Assembly: GCA_023231475.1 (NCBI GenBank)
Contig: JALJEE010002570.1
Span: forward strand, 1 to 64,000
DNA from: Seison nebaliae
Lineage: Eukaryota > Rotifera > Pararotatoria > Seisonacea > Seisonidae
Length of the DNA: 64,000 nucleotides
Direction: 5' to 3'
Part shown: positions 50,236-61,508 of the stretch, piece by piece
Position numbering within the stretch: the stretch's first letter is position 1
How the letters are laid out: every line of letters starts with the position of its first letter
Made by a program: the position numbers and the translations under genes
Notes under the pieces: generated by a model
Databases searched by the model: none
What the model saw: only the letters and a program-made list of their open reading frames with translations
What the model was told of the DNA's origin: nothing

Positions 50236-50662
50236 ATGCTCTGTTGGACACTTTTGCATGACAATCTCGTTGCATATTTGATAGCAGCATCATTCTTAAT
50301 CATAGCTGTCGCACTTATCGCAACAGTCATATATAAAATGGATGTGATTCTCCTAATAAACTTTCAATTCTCTTTCTCATAATTTACATTCCAAACTTTC
50401 TATAATACGAAATTAGGTGATAATTGAGCGATCACTGAAAGATTTTTATAATATTTTCAAAATGATCTTTCCTGATAATGACTTATCATTATTTTGTTTC
50501 TTTTTCATTATTCTATTTTTCGTTTATGTTCAATTCTCATTATTCATCATTTGCAATGAACGACGACGACGTCAGTTCAATCTAAACAAACTAATCGTCT
50601 TCACATTTCGTATCTTTTTTAGAACAGAAATCTTTCATTTTTATTCTTCGACAATAATCATT
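50236..50662 (+). CDS. Possible two-helix membrane protein, two exons
   Basis: An ATG at 50236 starts a 35-codon exon with a strong hydrophobic helix (LVAYLIAASFLIIAVALIAT). A GTGATTC donor and an acceptor at 50416 then join, in phase, to an exon reading VIIERSLKDFYNIFKMIFPD and a second helix (LFCFFFIILFFVYVQFSLF), followed by a basic cluster NERRRRQ. The open frame stops just before the ATG of the next ORF. The 3' end is uncertain because a short GTATCTTTTTTAG inside it might be part of another intron. No family is recognised. Confidence 0.35.
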
Positions 50663-50665
50663 TGA

Positions 50666-51202
50666 ATGATGAATTCAATCAAAAATAATTCAAATAATGA
50701 TTACTCCTATTATTATCGGGAGAATGTGCAAATGCCGAATAGTGAGAATGATAGAAAATGTCATTCATGTCAATGTCAATCAAAAGGCGAAGTGGAATTG
50801 GCGAACCGAATTCAATTAGTTTTAGCCGAATTAAAAATATGTGTCGACCATTGTCATCGTATAATGACAAATTATGAATATCAAAAGAATTATTCAAATT
50901 CATCCGAATTAACAACTGATTACGATTGGAGTGATAACCACATGAAATCTAAAGTGCTTCACCAAATGCAAAAGGATTATGATGAGAATAAACGATTATT
51001 AGATGATATTTCTTACACCTGCTCTTCCGATGAAGAGGACGATGATGAAATGAAAGAAATGTCTCATAGAGAGATCAAAAGAAAAAGAACGGTAATTTCG
51101 GCTGAAACAAAATCGAATCAAAGGAACGTGTCATCAGTCAAATCATCATCAATTATCTCCACATTGTTGGAGATTGCGATAAACATTCTTCGCAAAACAT
51201 AA
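50666..51202 (+). CDS. Unrecognised small acidic/basic protein
   Basis: 178 codons. It contains a Cys-rich patch CHSCQCQSKGE (about residues 31-41), a predicted helical segment ELANRIQLVLAELKICVDHC (about 43-62), an acidic stretch SSDEEDDDEMKEM and a basic segment IKRKRTVIS. The last 25 residues are amphipathic (IISTLLEIAINILRK). It starts three bases after the stop of the upstream membrane ORF, so the two could be parts of one gene whose internal splice is not resolved. No function can be assigned. Confidence 0.4.
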   Translation: MMNSIKNNSNNDYSYYYRENVQMPNSENDRKCHSCQCQSKGEVELANRIQLVLAELKICVDHCHRIMTNYEYQKNYSNSSELTTDYDWSDNHMKSKVLHQMQKDYDENKRLLDDISYTCSSDEEDDDEMKEMSHREIKRKRTVISAETKSNQRNVSSVKSSSIISTLLEIAINILRKT

Positions 51203-51548
51203 AACGTTTGAAGTTGCACATTGGAAAAACAAACAATTCTTCACGTAACAATTATCTCATTTTTTTCACATTAACAATTTTATCCATTTTTCCTCATCTT
51301 TTCCTTCATTTTCATTGTACCATTTATTCATTCTTGACACGAAAAATTTACCTTTTTAATCTTCAATAAATAATTTGTAAAGAAAATTAAACTTCTTTCT
51401 TTCTCTCATTAGCTCATTGAATAATTGACAATTCTCTTGAGAATTGTTGTGTTGAATTCCAAATGTATTGAATGAGTACAAATTAAATTAAAATAAAAAG
51501 CTTTAATTAAGTTGAATATTATTCCCTAAGTTGATTCCATATTATATA
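51203..51548. other. Intergenic region before VPS51
   Basis: 350 bp, AT-rich, with an AATAAA at about 51366 that could end the upstream transcript. Nothing else is seen. Confidence 0.3.
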
Positions 51549-54500
51549 ATGGATATTCAAATCGATGAATCTGGTTTTGATCCCGATACTTATATGCGAC
51601 ATCTCATAAAAGTTCTGACTACTATTTATTTCAAAAGATAATCAACTTAAAAATTTAGACGAAAAAATTACCAGAGTTAATCGATCGAGAAAGTGAATTA
51701 TGTAAGGAAATAAAGAACATTGGAAGTGATATGCAAACACTCGTTTATGAAAATTACAATAAATTTATAACAGCCACTGATACTATTCAACAAGTTATTA
51801 GATTCATGATGGAAATTTGTAATTATTTTAAAAGATGAAAACTGAAATTGATAAAATGTCCGATGAAGTCATCAAACTTCGATCGACGATGGATGATGTT
51901 TCTGAATATAATACAAAAATCAGTTCATCGTTGAAAAATCGACGAGATGAGATGTCTCGTGTGGTGGATAAACATAATTTATTGAAAAAAGTTTTTCCAT
52001 TTTTCTTTTCTTCCCAAATTATTTAACGAGAAATTTAAAAAGTTGAAATTCTTCTCTCATTTACCGAATCAACTTCAAGAATTTATCGATGAGAAGAATT
52101 ATGAGATGGCTATCAATTGTTATGAAACTGCAAATAAGAATATCGAACAAGCGACATCGAAGAAATCGTTTAAAACGATTCGTGGAAAATGTGACGAGAA
52201 AATGGAGAGAATTAAAAATAATTTATTTGAACAATTTGATAATCTTCAGGTTTTTTTTTAAATTTATTTTCCTTCAAAAATTTCTTTTCTGTTCCAAAAT
52301 TTCTTTCTCTTATTTCATTTTAGACAAGTGGGAAAGAATTGAGCGAAGTTGTTGGTTTATTGCAGAAGTTGAAGGTGGAAGATAAAATTATCGTTTTGAA
52401 ATTTTTGGAATTGTTTCACATTTCTTTTGGAATTATCTTTTTTGTTTTATTCTATTCTATTGGAAAAAGTCTAGATAAAAAATGTGAAGAAAATTTGAAT
52501 TTAATAAAATCTCGAATTCGAAAATCAAACGAAGTTGTTGATGTTGGGAGAGATGAAGTGATGGTTCCAAGAGTGGAACATTCATCTCATGTGAATGAAC
52601 AACAGAAACAATTGAAAAGTGGAAAGAAGAGATTTGAGAGAATTTGTCAAAATTCTAAAAGGAAATCGAAAAAGACGAATATTCTTCCATCGTTATCTGA
52701 TTCATCATCCAAATCGACAACAGAAGATGAAGAAGAAATATTGAATAAGAAAAATCCATTTTATGATGAGAATGAATTAAAGAGGAGAAAAGAAGAAAAG
52801 AAGAGAATTCGACGAGAAAGAAAACAATCGAATGAGAAGAAATTAAAGATGAGAGAAGTTCTCATCGATAGTGATGAGGAAGATGAAATGGATGAGACGT
52901 CATTCATCGAATATTCCTGCAATTTATTTGTTTATGATTTCACATTATTCATATCTGTTTATCGTGATCGATTCGTGAAACATGAAGATGATTGGAAGGA
53001 GAATGAAGAATTGTTGAAAGAAAAAATTCTCTTTCATTTTTCACAATTCTTTGACATAATCCTTTCCAATATGAAAAATGAAGTTTTCTTAATTATTTCC
53101 TTTCATCTAATGGAAATTTGTTTAAAGATTTTCAATAATCATCGTACGATCGATATCGATGAACGAATTCGTGGAATTGATCGATTATATCGACGATTGA
53201 TTGCAGCAGACAAGATCATTCGATCAAAAGAAATTATCGAGTTTAAACAAACAATTTCCACTTTCTCCTCTAACTTCTATTTAGTCGATGTATATGTTGT
53301 TGTTTAATTGGTTATACAAATTTGGTGGATATGTTTGGAAAATATTTGGAAAGATCATTTATAAGTTCAAATATTTTTCTTATTTTTTAAAGTTAAAGAC
53401 TGAAATGTTCGTTGTAGATTTGATTCTTGTGCTACATGAGAAGAGTCTTCTCATTAATGAGAAGAATGAGAAGAATATAAAATGGATGGAAATCATTGAA
53501 AGTGAATTAAATAAATTTTTGGGAGAAGTTGAGAATGTGTTGAGATTAATGTGTTTGAATGAAATGATTCTTTTGGAACAAGTTCCCATATTGACCAATT
53601 TGATATTGGAGATAATAATCGAACAACGATTATTTGATGTTCTTCATCAATTCATTTTGGATTTTATTAAAGTTTTCGGTTTTATTATGAAAAAAATTTA
53701 TGAGATAAAAATGTTTTTTCTGACAGAAATATTTGTTTGGTGATAAAAGTCCATCGAATTCTTTCTTATTATTAGCAACGTCGAAATTATGTGAAATGAT
53801 AGGAAAATATTATATTTGTCCAATAGTTAAATTTTTTAGCGATAATTTTGAAAATTAAAATTTTTTGGAAATTTTATTAGTATCATATTTATTCTGAATT
53901 ACACGACGAATATGTTAAGGAAGAGATTGGTTCGAATAAAACTGAAAGTATGAAATGTATTCAATATCTCTTATCATTACGAAAAGATTCGGTGAGTCGT
54001 TATAAGAATAATGAATTTATTGACGATGAATTGATGAAATTTGAAAAATTGTCAAAAGTTCAAATTTTATAAATTTTATAATTTTTATAATTTGCTACAG
54101 TTTATCGTTAATCAATATATTCGTTTGACTGGTTATCAATTGGGAACAATGATTGAGAAGAGTACGGAAGCGAGAGATTGGCGTCATGCTCATGAACCAC
54201 GTCAAGTACGAAGTGTTATTCGTCGATTAACAGATGAATTAGTATTGATGGAATCAGATGTAGCACAATTCTTTCCCCCAAAGATTCAACATGATAAAGG
54301 TATCAGCAGTGAGTCATCATCTCACAATCAATTATATATGAAAAATTTTTCTAGTGAAAAAATTAAAAGTCCCTCATCTAATCGAACATCATCGAAATAT
54401 GAAAATGTAAATTATTATCGACAAAATCTTCATGTGACAGCCATTCCTACAACATTACCATCTGCTCGATTGTTTAGTGAACAAATAAAAATTTTCGATA

Positions 54501-54796
54501 ATGAAATTGGTGAGAAAGGCAAATGTGTGAAGAGGGAAGATATCACGAACGGTGTAATAAAAATCATGTTGAAAACATTCATTGAAGCGGTTCGATTGTG
54601 CACATTTAACCAATTCGGATTACAACAAATGCAAGTTGATGCCAATTATTTATTGACTAATCTTTGGACTTATGTTCTCGATGAGACAATGTTACAAGTT
54701 CTCATTGATCAATTGATCAATAGTACGGTGGTGAGATGTCAAGAGAGAAACCCGAAATTAATGGATCCAACAATTGTTGAATCACTTTGCGAATAA
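51549..54796 (+). CDS. VPS51: VPS51 (fat-free homologue), GARP/EARP tethering complex subunit
   Basis: The first exons join in phase 0: 51549-51611, 51659-51793, 51835-51990 and 52043-52249, then an exon from 52324, with introns of 47, 41, 52 and 74 nt. The last exon is 54101-54796. The N-terminus carries the family hallmark DMQTLVYENYNKFITATDTI, preceded by FDPDTYMRHLIK and followed by KKLKFFSHLPNQLQEFID. The C-terminus has TEARDWRHAHEPRQVRSVI, GVIKIMLKTFIEAVRLCTFN, FGLQQMQVDANYL and PTIVESLCE. VPS51 is the small helical-rod subunit shared by GARP and EARP, which tether endosome-derived vesicles at the trans-Golgi network and recycling endosomes. Between about 52540 and 52890 there is a charged, Ser/Lys/Glu-rich insertion (for example RRKEEKKRIRRERKQ). 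Several internal introns between 52400 and 54100 are present but not resolved. Confidence 0.93.
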
Positions 54797-55020
54797 AATT
54801 TTAATTCGACAGTCCATTGCAAATCATCTATCTTATTCATTATATTCAATTATTTAAGAACATAAATTATTTTTGACCATTTTCAACGTTTTATTTCCAT
54901 TTTATGATGATCATTAAAACAAATCATCAATCTTTCTAATTATTTGCCAACTTAAAAACATTCTAAAATGTCAACTTCAACTTAATTCTATTAAAATTAT
55001 TATAATTCTGTTTTTCAATC

Positions 55021-55819
55021 ATGTCTCACAATGAGAGTGATAAGAATGTGTCAGATATCGACAATGCTACAGATAAAAGCGATGATGAAAAGAGCGATGT
55101 GACATCCGTTAAAATCGAAAAACCGTCGAAGAAAACTAAAAAAGGAAAACCATCTAAAATTTCGAAGTTAATTCAATTAGTTCAGAAATTTAAAAAATTT
55201 GTCGTTTTAGGAAGAAAGATGAGAAACCATTTGGTAACATCGTTTCATGGATAAGTTTCGCTATCCTAATTTTGTCCACTACAGCAATTATCTTTATATT
55301 ATTTATGGTAATTCGGACAATGTGTTAAAATTTCTTTAGTTTTTTTAATTTAATTCTAATTCTATTCTTAAGGTTTACGAAAAGGTTTCCGTAATTCAAT
55401 TAATGGTGATGGCAGAGCAATGTCGGGAAAATTTAGCATGTTATCTATGGAAATGACTCCAGGTAATACTTGTTACAATCAAGCATGTATCCAATTGAAT
55501 AAAATAATAAATGAAGATTGCTTCGGAGAAATGAAACCAATTTCCGTTAATTTAATATCAATTTTATTTTTATTAAATTCTGTTTTAATTCTCTCTTTTA
55601 GAATTGTAATGATGTGACGAAAAGTTGGTTAAGAAATCTGGTAGGAAAATGGAAGAACTCTCCTCGAAGTTCAATTTGTTCATCGAAATTATTGAAAGCG
55701 GGAAAGAAATGGCAGAAGACTTGTTGACTGCAGAAGAATCGAAAATAATTGACGAAAATTACTTCGTAATTTTAAAGAACTTAATTCATTATAATCAAAA
55801 GAAAGAAAGATTTGTTTGA
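55021..55819 (+). CDS. Small type II-like membrane protein with Cys-containing ectodomain
   Basis: Exons 55021-55166, 55211-55307 and 55373-55421 join in phase (introns 44 and 65 nt), and a fourth begins at 55463 after a 41-nt intron. The protein has a charged cytosolic N-terminus rich in Asp, Ser and Lys (KKTKKGKPSK), one transmembrane helix (SWISFAILILSTTAIIFILF) and an extracellular part with QCNTCYNQACIQLNKIINED. That Cys pattern loosely recalls the start of neprilysin (M13) ectodomains, but no HExxH or other catalytic block follows before the next gene. A later open piece (55625-55819, ending KKERFV) may be the last exon; its junction is not resolved. Either an unknown small membrane protein or a truncated M13 relative. 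Confidence 0.4.
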
Positions 55820-55939
55820 TAATATGGACTGAAAATGAATGAGATAAGAAGTTAAAGTCAGATTGAAAAGTTTCTAAATTTTTATTTACAATAAGTGAAG
55901 AATTCGCAAACGAAAAAAAGGATATAAAATTGGTTAGAA

Positions 55940-56876
55940 TTAGAAAAACGTGTGAACATAAATAGAAAGAGAAAAAAGCCAAGCACAATTCAAGTAAGGA
56001 AGTAACGGTCTGTTTGAATTATTATGAAAATATGGAGCACGAAATGCTGAACGAGAAATACTCTCCTTCTCCTCCTTCTTAAGTATTTTCTTTTCCTTTG
56101 AGTTTTGTCGATTTCTTTGTAAATATTTATTTACTGCACGTCTTCGATCCAAATTATATCGATCGTTCAATAATTCTTCAAGAATAAAAGATTATTGATT
56201 TCATTAGGGGGGAGAAAGATTGAATAAAGAAAAACCTTTGAATGTCAAGTTGTTGTTAGTCGTCTTCTTCTGGGGAAGAACATAAAGAACAATGTTTTTC
56301 TTTTTGGATGTTGGATTAACAGTAATTTGACATTGATAGATTCCACTGTCACGTAAACGAACATCAGATATTCTTAAGTTCCATGTTTCACTCACGATAT
56401 CTTCGACACTTGTCCTTTTCGTCAATTTAATCCGACGACGTTGATGATGTTGTTGTTGTTGAGTTACATTACTAACTTTATTTTGAGCACTACTATAAAT
56501 GATTTATAATTAAATAAATAATATTGAGAATAATATTAATAATAGACAACTTTATGCGATGTAGAACTGACATTCTCCAATCGTAATTAAACTGATTCAT
56601 TCCAACAGTTAATGCATTAGGAAATTGACTATTAAATTCTTTCTTTATCCAAATTATCTAAGAAAGAAAAGAAAATTTAATCGAATAAAGTTAAAAACAT
56701 AAATTGCCAACATGCGTTTCAGGTAACAGATTCTTCACTTCACAAGGTAATATTACCTCTTCTCCGACGATTGCATGAATTGTATGATTAATTTTCGTTG
56801 AAACGAATTCCGGATATACATCATTTGATTGACCATAATCAAATAATAAAAGAACGATATTTATAATGAAGAACAT
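55940..56876 (-). CDS. Dpr-like immunoglobulin-domain cell-surface protein
   Basis: Four exons, 56876-56712, 56657-56551, 56492-56236 and 56175-55940, join in phase with introns of 54, 58 and 60 nt to give 254 residues. It has a signal peptide (MFFIINIVLLLF), then one V-type Ig domain: HAIVGEEVILPCEV (first Cys), IIWIKK (core Trp), NALTVG as in the Dpr LTVG strand, TWNLRISDVRLRDSGIYQCQ (second Cys with the D-x-G-x-Y-x-C motif) and NIVLYVLP. This order matches the first Ig domain of Dpr/DIP family neuronal recognition proteins of arthropods. A Gln/His-rich loop (QQQQHHQRRR) interrupts the domain. A second Ig domain is absent. The C-terminus is basic and then hydrophobic (LNCAWLFSLSIYVHTFF), which could be a GPI signal or a very short anchor. 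Confidence 0.75.
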
Positions 56877-59800
56877 CTACCAATAAAGGAAAATTATCAT
56901 CAATGTTATTTTCATCATCATCATGAAAATTTAGCAGATTAATTTATTTGTATAAAATTCATCGATAAAATTAATCGAAATAAAATGTGAAATAAGATAA
57001 AAATTAAGATTGACTCTCCTCCAATTATATAATATTATGTAACTGAAGCAGATTATTTGAGGCAATATATGGGAATTTTATTAAATTTCTCTCGAAACAG
57101 CAGCTACCCCCAAATATTATCCGCGGAAGACAAACGGAAGCTACTTTTATTTATTACTACTGTTCAGAAACAGTAGGTAATGCTACCAAATGACAGGCAT
57201 CATTTGTCAAACAGACCACTAAATTATGTAACTTTTCTTCTATGTAAATTGATAAAATTAAATGAAAAGTCTCTTCTTCCATACGTTCTCTAAAATTTAT
57301 AGTTTTGGAAAAGAACAATTTTTGTTTGAAAGTAGACAAACTAGAAACAACCAACTACTAGCCACAATCGTCAACGAGAATTTTGTAATGATTCAATGAG
57401 AACCATTTACCATTGGTAGATGTTTAATAGAAATGAATAGAAATCGATCAGTAAACCATTGCAGTTCTGATAATTAGAGATGAACATGTTAAATTAGTTT
57501 AAAAATCCGATTAAACTGAACGAACTAAACAAAAGGAACATAATAGAAATCCTTTAAATCAATTGAATCATGTATCATTCCCGAATCGGATATCTTTCCA
57601 CTAAACTCGAATTAAACTTACATTACTTCATCTTCTCCTCCTAAAAAAAGGAAAATAAAAGGAAAACACAGATGGAGGGACAGGAGGGGAGTAGACATAT
57701 GAAGTTTTGATTCAGTGTTTGATGTTGGATTAGTGATGGGAGAAGACACTTCCAAATGAGAATGAAAGAAGAAAAGAAAAAAAACTTGATCGACAATCAG
57801 TTGTTTAATATGAATCACTCAATATTCAATGCCATATAACGTAGATTTATATGAAAATGTTAATCTGGAACATATATGAATGAAATGCATGTAATCATTC
57901 TCAAAACAGAAAATAAATGAAACAAATAATTTTTTTATATTAATCACGAAAAAAATTTGGAACGAATAACTTCTCTACTGGGAGCGATTTCCACAGTTCA
58001 CTGATTGTATAGAAAAATAAACTATTATTAGAAAGAAGTAGCGAGCATAAGGAGAAGAATACTGTTCATACTTCTATCTATCTATCTATCTATTTCTATC
58101 CATTCAAATATTCTATCCACATCTACTTTTCATACTCATTCACATTACATAACATTATATCTCATTTTGAAGTTGTTAGATTAAAAGGAAAAGAATATAC
58201 TTTCTTTCACAGTCCTTTTCTTTCGGTTATCATGAAATCTATCCTTCGAGTCATCCAGTCTTTCCATATTTATTTTCCAATCCATTTCCTATTACTCCTA
58301 TTAGGGGAGATGATGTTGTATATTAACGAATATGTGATTAGTTCACTAAACTTTAATTTAGTAAATTTCCAGTAAGTGACATGTTCGATCGGTATTTCAA
58401 GTAATAAACTCTACCGAACAGCCATACAACTACTAGACTAAATGAAACAATACTATTATTTGAAATGAATATATATTTCGTCGTGAATAAACGAACTCCA
58501 CCTCATGCTAATTTAAGCGGATACATGCGTTTTGTGCATCATGAGAATAGTTGAGAATTATGCATATTGATATTGATGGGAAAATTGGGGGAATTTGTAT
58601 CGATTCATTAAACTTTTCGTCTCTTCTTCAATCGTTGAACGATTAGCACCTTTCATCTTCTTCGTCTTTTTGTTTATTAATATACTTCTCCCATACAATC
58701 GTCAAGTAATTGCTATGTCAAACAGATTGTGATTATTCTATATCAACATTCAGTTCATTAAAGATTTGTTCATTTTCTTCATCATTTCCACCTAAACAAA
58801 TTCCAATAGAATTTCCAATGGAACTTAATCTTTTCTATTCCAAATCATATCCTTGTACGAGTTACTACTCCATCTGTAGTAGACGTGAATGAGTAGTGTG
58901 AGTAGACGAATACAAAAGTAAAGTAAAGAAACCGTATTTATCAGGTGTTTTCTTTTTTTTCGGAGCATATTTAAATTTCACTTTTCGCCTCTCCTTCTTT
59001 CTTTCCTGCATAATATGACAATAAGTTTTATTGGGTGGCGAAAGACCTTCATGTTGTCGGGTGCGTGAACATGGAAGAATTGTCGAAATGGCAGTATAAT
59101 GACGAGAATCTTACTCGAATGAACGGATGGATGAGTGAGCGAGTATGTGAATGAATAAGTGAATGAATATTATCAATCGATCAAATCATTAAAATAATTG
59201 TTCATTTGCCTTTCACTGAAGAATTTGTTTTTTGACCTCAAAAAATGATGAATTAACCGACGATAATTCTTTTAAATTTCATTAACGACTAAGATTAACT
59301 GATTGCCGATTTATTTCTGTCTATCCTCCGACCTAATGAAATAATTACGAATATTTCAACTATTTCCATTCCGATTCACTTTATGACATTTATTCTCAAC
59401 CGAAACCTTTATCATCCATTATCGACTGATTACCTAGGTCGATAATAATAATGAATCGATTCCATCCTGATTAATATCTATCACTACCATAATAATGAGG
59501 AATATGAATCATCGATTATAATAAATTATGAAGAAAATCATTTAAATATTTGTCGATGACGGAATGGATGGAAATTGATTTTAATTCACATTACATCATC
59601 TAAAAATACATATACAACTCGATCCCAATATAAAAGATACAAGTGTATAAATATATATTATCAACAATTCTATCAATAATTCAAGAGTTCATCAACGAAC
59701 ACCGATTTCTATGTGACTGGAAAAGGAAGTGATAGAGGAAGTTAAGAAACATTATTTCTCGAATAAGATCGATCATCTATGTATTGACATTGAATTGTAT

Positions 59801-61508
59801 ATGCTAATTAAGGAGTGTGTATTGGTGTTGAGAATTATTGGATCCGAATGATTTGCGCGGTTCCAAACAGGAAGAATTCCGAGAAGAAAAGTAGAAAAAA
59901 CGAAAAATATTCTCATTGTTCATCGCTCAATTGAGAATGGGTTTTTAGTCTTTAGATTTTACAAGTATTTACGATTATTATACGATTATTCACATCAATT
60001 CCACTTCTTCATTTGACTGTTGACATAATTCTTAATTCATTCCTTCATCCATCGTCAAACTTCAATCATCATATATGATTCATACTTCAAATCTATTTTG
60101 ATCAATTCATATCTGACTTGATCCTTAACAATATTCGTCGTTGTCGTCGTCGTTGTCAAACACTTGATGTTCAACTGCCTCGATTATTCGTTTAGTGCAC
60201 CATCTTATTTGCTCTTTCATTCAACGAACAATATAATCCTGATTCGTAATGACAAAGAGAAATAGAAAGAAAGAAAACTTCATAAACATCCAGTAGGAGA
60301 ATGAACAATTTATTTATAGTTCGAGTAGTGTGAGCAAGGCTTTACCGAACGGAAGTAGAAGAATATGTAGTAGAAATAGGACTTGCTGTTTAATCGACGC
60401 AATCTGGAAAGATTACGTTATGACGTGAAAAGGAAGCAAGAATAAATTGCAGCAACAGCAGCTTTTATCGAAAATTATTTTCTTCTCTTTGTTGTTTATG
60501 AAATGACGAAGAGATTTATACTTGGAAATTTCGAATATGTTCTTGTCTGAAATTTATATAGTGAACTGAATATATTTGAGAAAACATTAGGAAAATATGA
60601 ATTTCTTTCAAAGATTTAGTTCTTCATGAAATGGAAGGAAGATATAGCAATCGGAGGTTCCATTGAGAAAGCGGAAAAAAGGAGAAAGGTAAAAAGTTAT
60701 AAGATTTTCTTTTTAACGAACTTCCTCCATAACTCCTTTTCCGGATATTGGAACGGACATTAGAAAACGTGAGTGGTAATGAGATTCAGGATAGAGAGTA
60801 GCGTCATTTAGAGAATAAGTGAATCAATTCTGAATGACATTAACTAAATTTTATGACCGGCTAACAAGTGATCGTGATAAAATTGAAATGAATAACTCAC
60901 AAACTTCTCATAATTATCCTTCCTCCAATGGATTGTTTTCGTTTCGAATGAAGTTTCGAGAACTCAAAATGAAGATAATGATAGACATTCATTAATATCA
61001 ACATTAATATCGATATTTCATTTTAGTAAAAATCATTCAATTTATAAATAAGAAGAAATGAAGTTAATCGACGAAGTTCTAGGAAGAAGTGTCGAAAAAG
61101 AAGAGAATATACATGGATAATTGAAAATCCACGGTTACATAAATGAATGATATCACAATTACAATCAGATGGGTTAAAATGTCCATTATTGAATAATCGA
61201 AAACAAGTGCATCAATAATGATGGTTTTATTAATAAGTCTCATATATTTCCCACTGAATCTATTATGATCATTTGGAAAGAATAGTGAAATGAGAAGAAG
61301 AAGAATGGATATGATAGTGGACAAAAGAGGTTATTGTAAATTCAATTGTATAAGTACAATCAATTCATTTGATTGTACTGTACTGTATTGTTTGTAGTAG
61401 ATGGCGATTGCACTCTACTAGTCGTCTATCCATCTAGTCGTCAATGTTTGTAAGATGATGAAAGAATGAATGGTCTGTGCAAATGTTTAATAGAGACACT
61501 TAAGAGAT
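56877..61508. other. 4.6 kb gene-poor region
   Basis: No exon, RNA gene or mobile element can be supported. It lies between the 5' end of the Dpr-like gene and the 3' end of the EGF gene, both on the minus strand, so it probably contains regulatory DNA of the Dpr-like gene and the 3' UTR of the EGF gene. It includes a CTAT microsatellite. Short ORFs here lack coding composition. Confidence 0.4.
58074..58093 (+). repeat. CTAT tetranucleotide microsatellite
   Basis: Five consecutive CTAT units in otherwise unstructured intergenic DNA. Confidence 0.9.

Noticed and set aside
55373-55819. Full neprilysin/ECE (M13) peptidase
   Set aside because: Only the transmembrane helix and a Cys-containing start are loosely similar. 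No HExxH, ExxxD or NAYY block is present before the next gene.
56877-61508. tRNA or other structured RNA genes in the gene-poor stretch
   Set aside because: Scanning for T-arm-like GGTTCRANYCC boxes and paired arms by eye gave nothing convincing. A covariance-model scan would be the decisive test.
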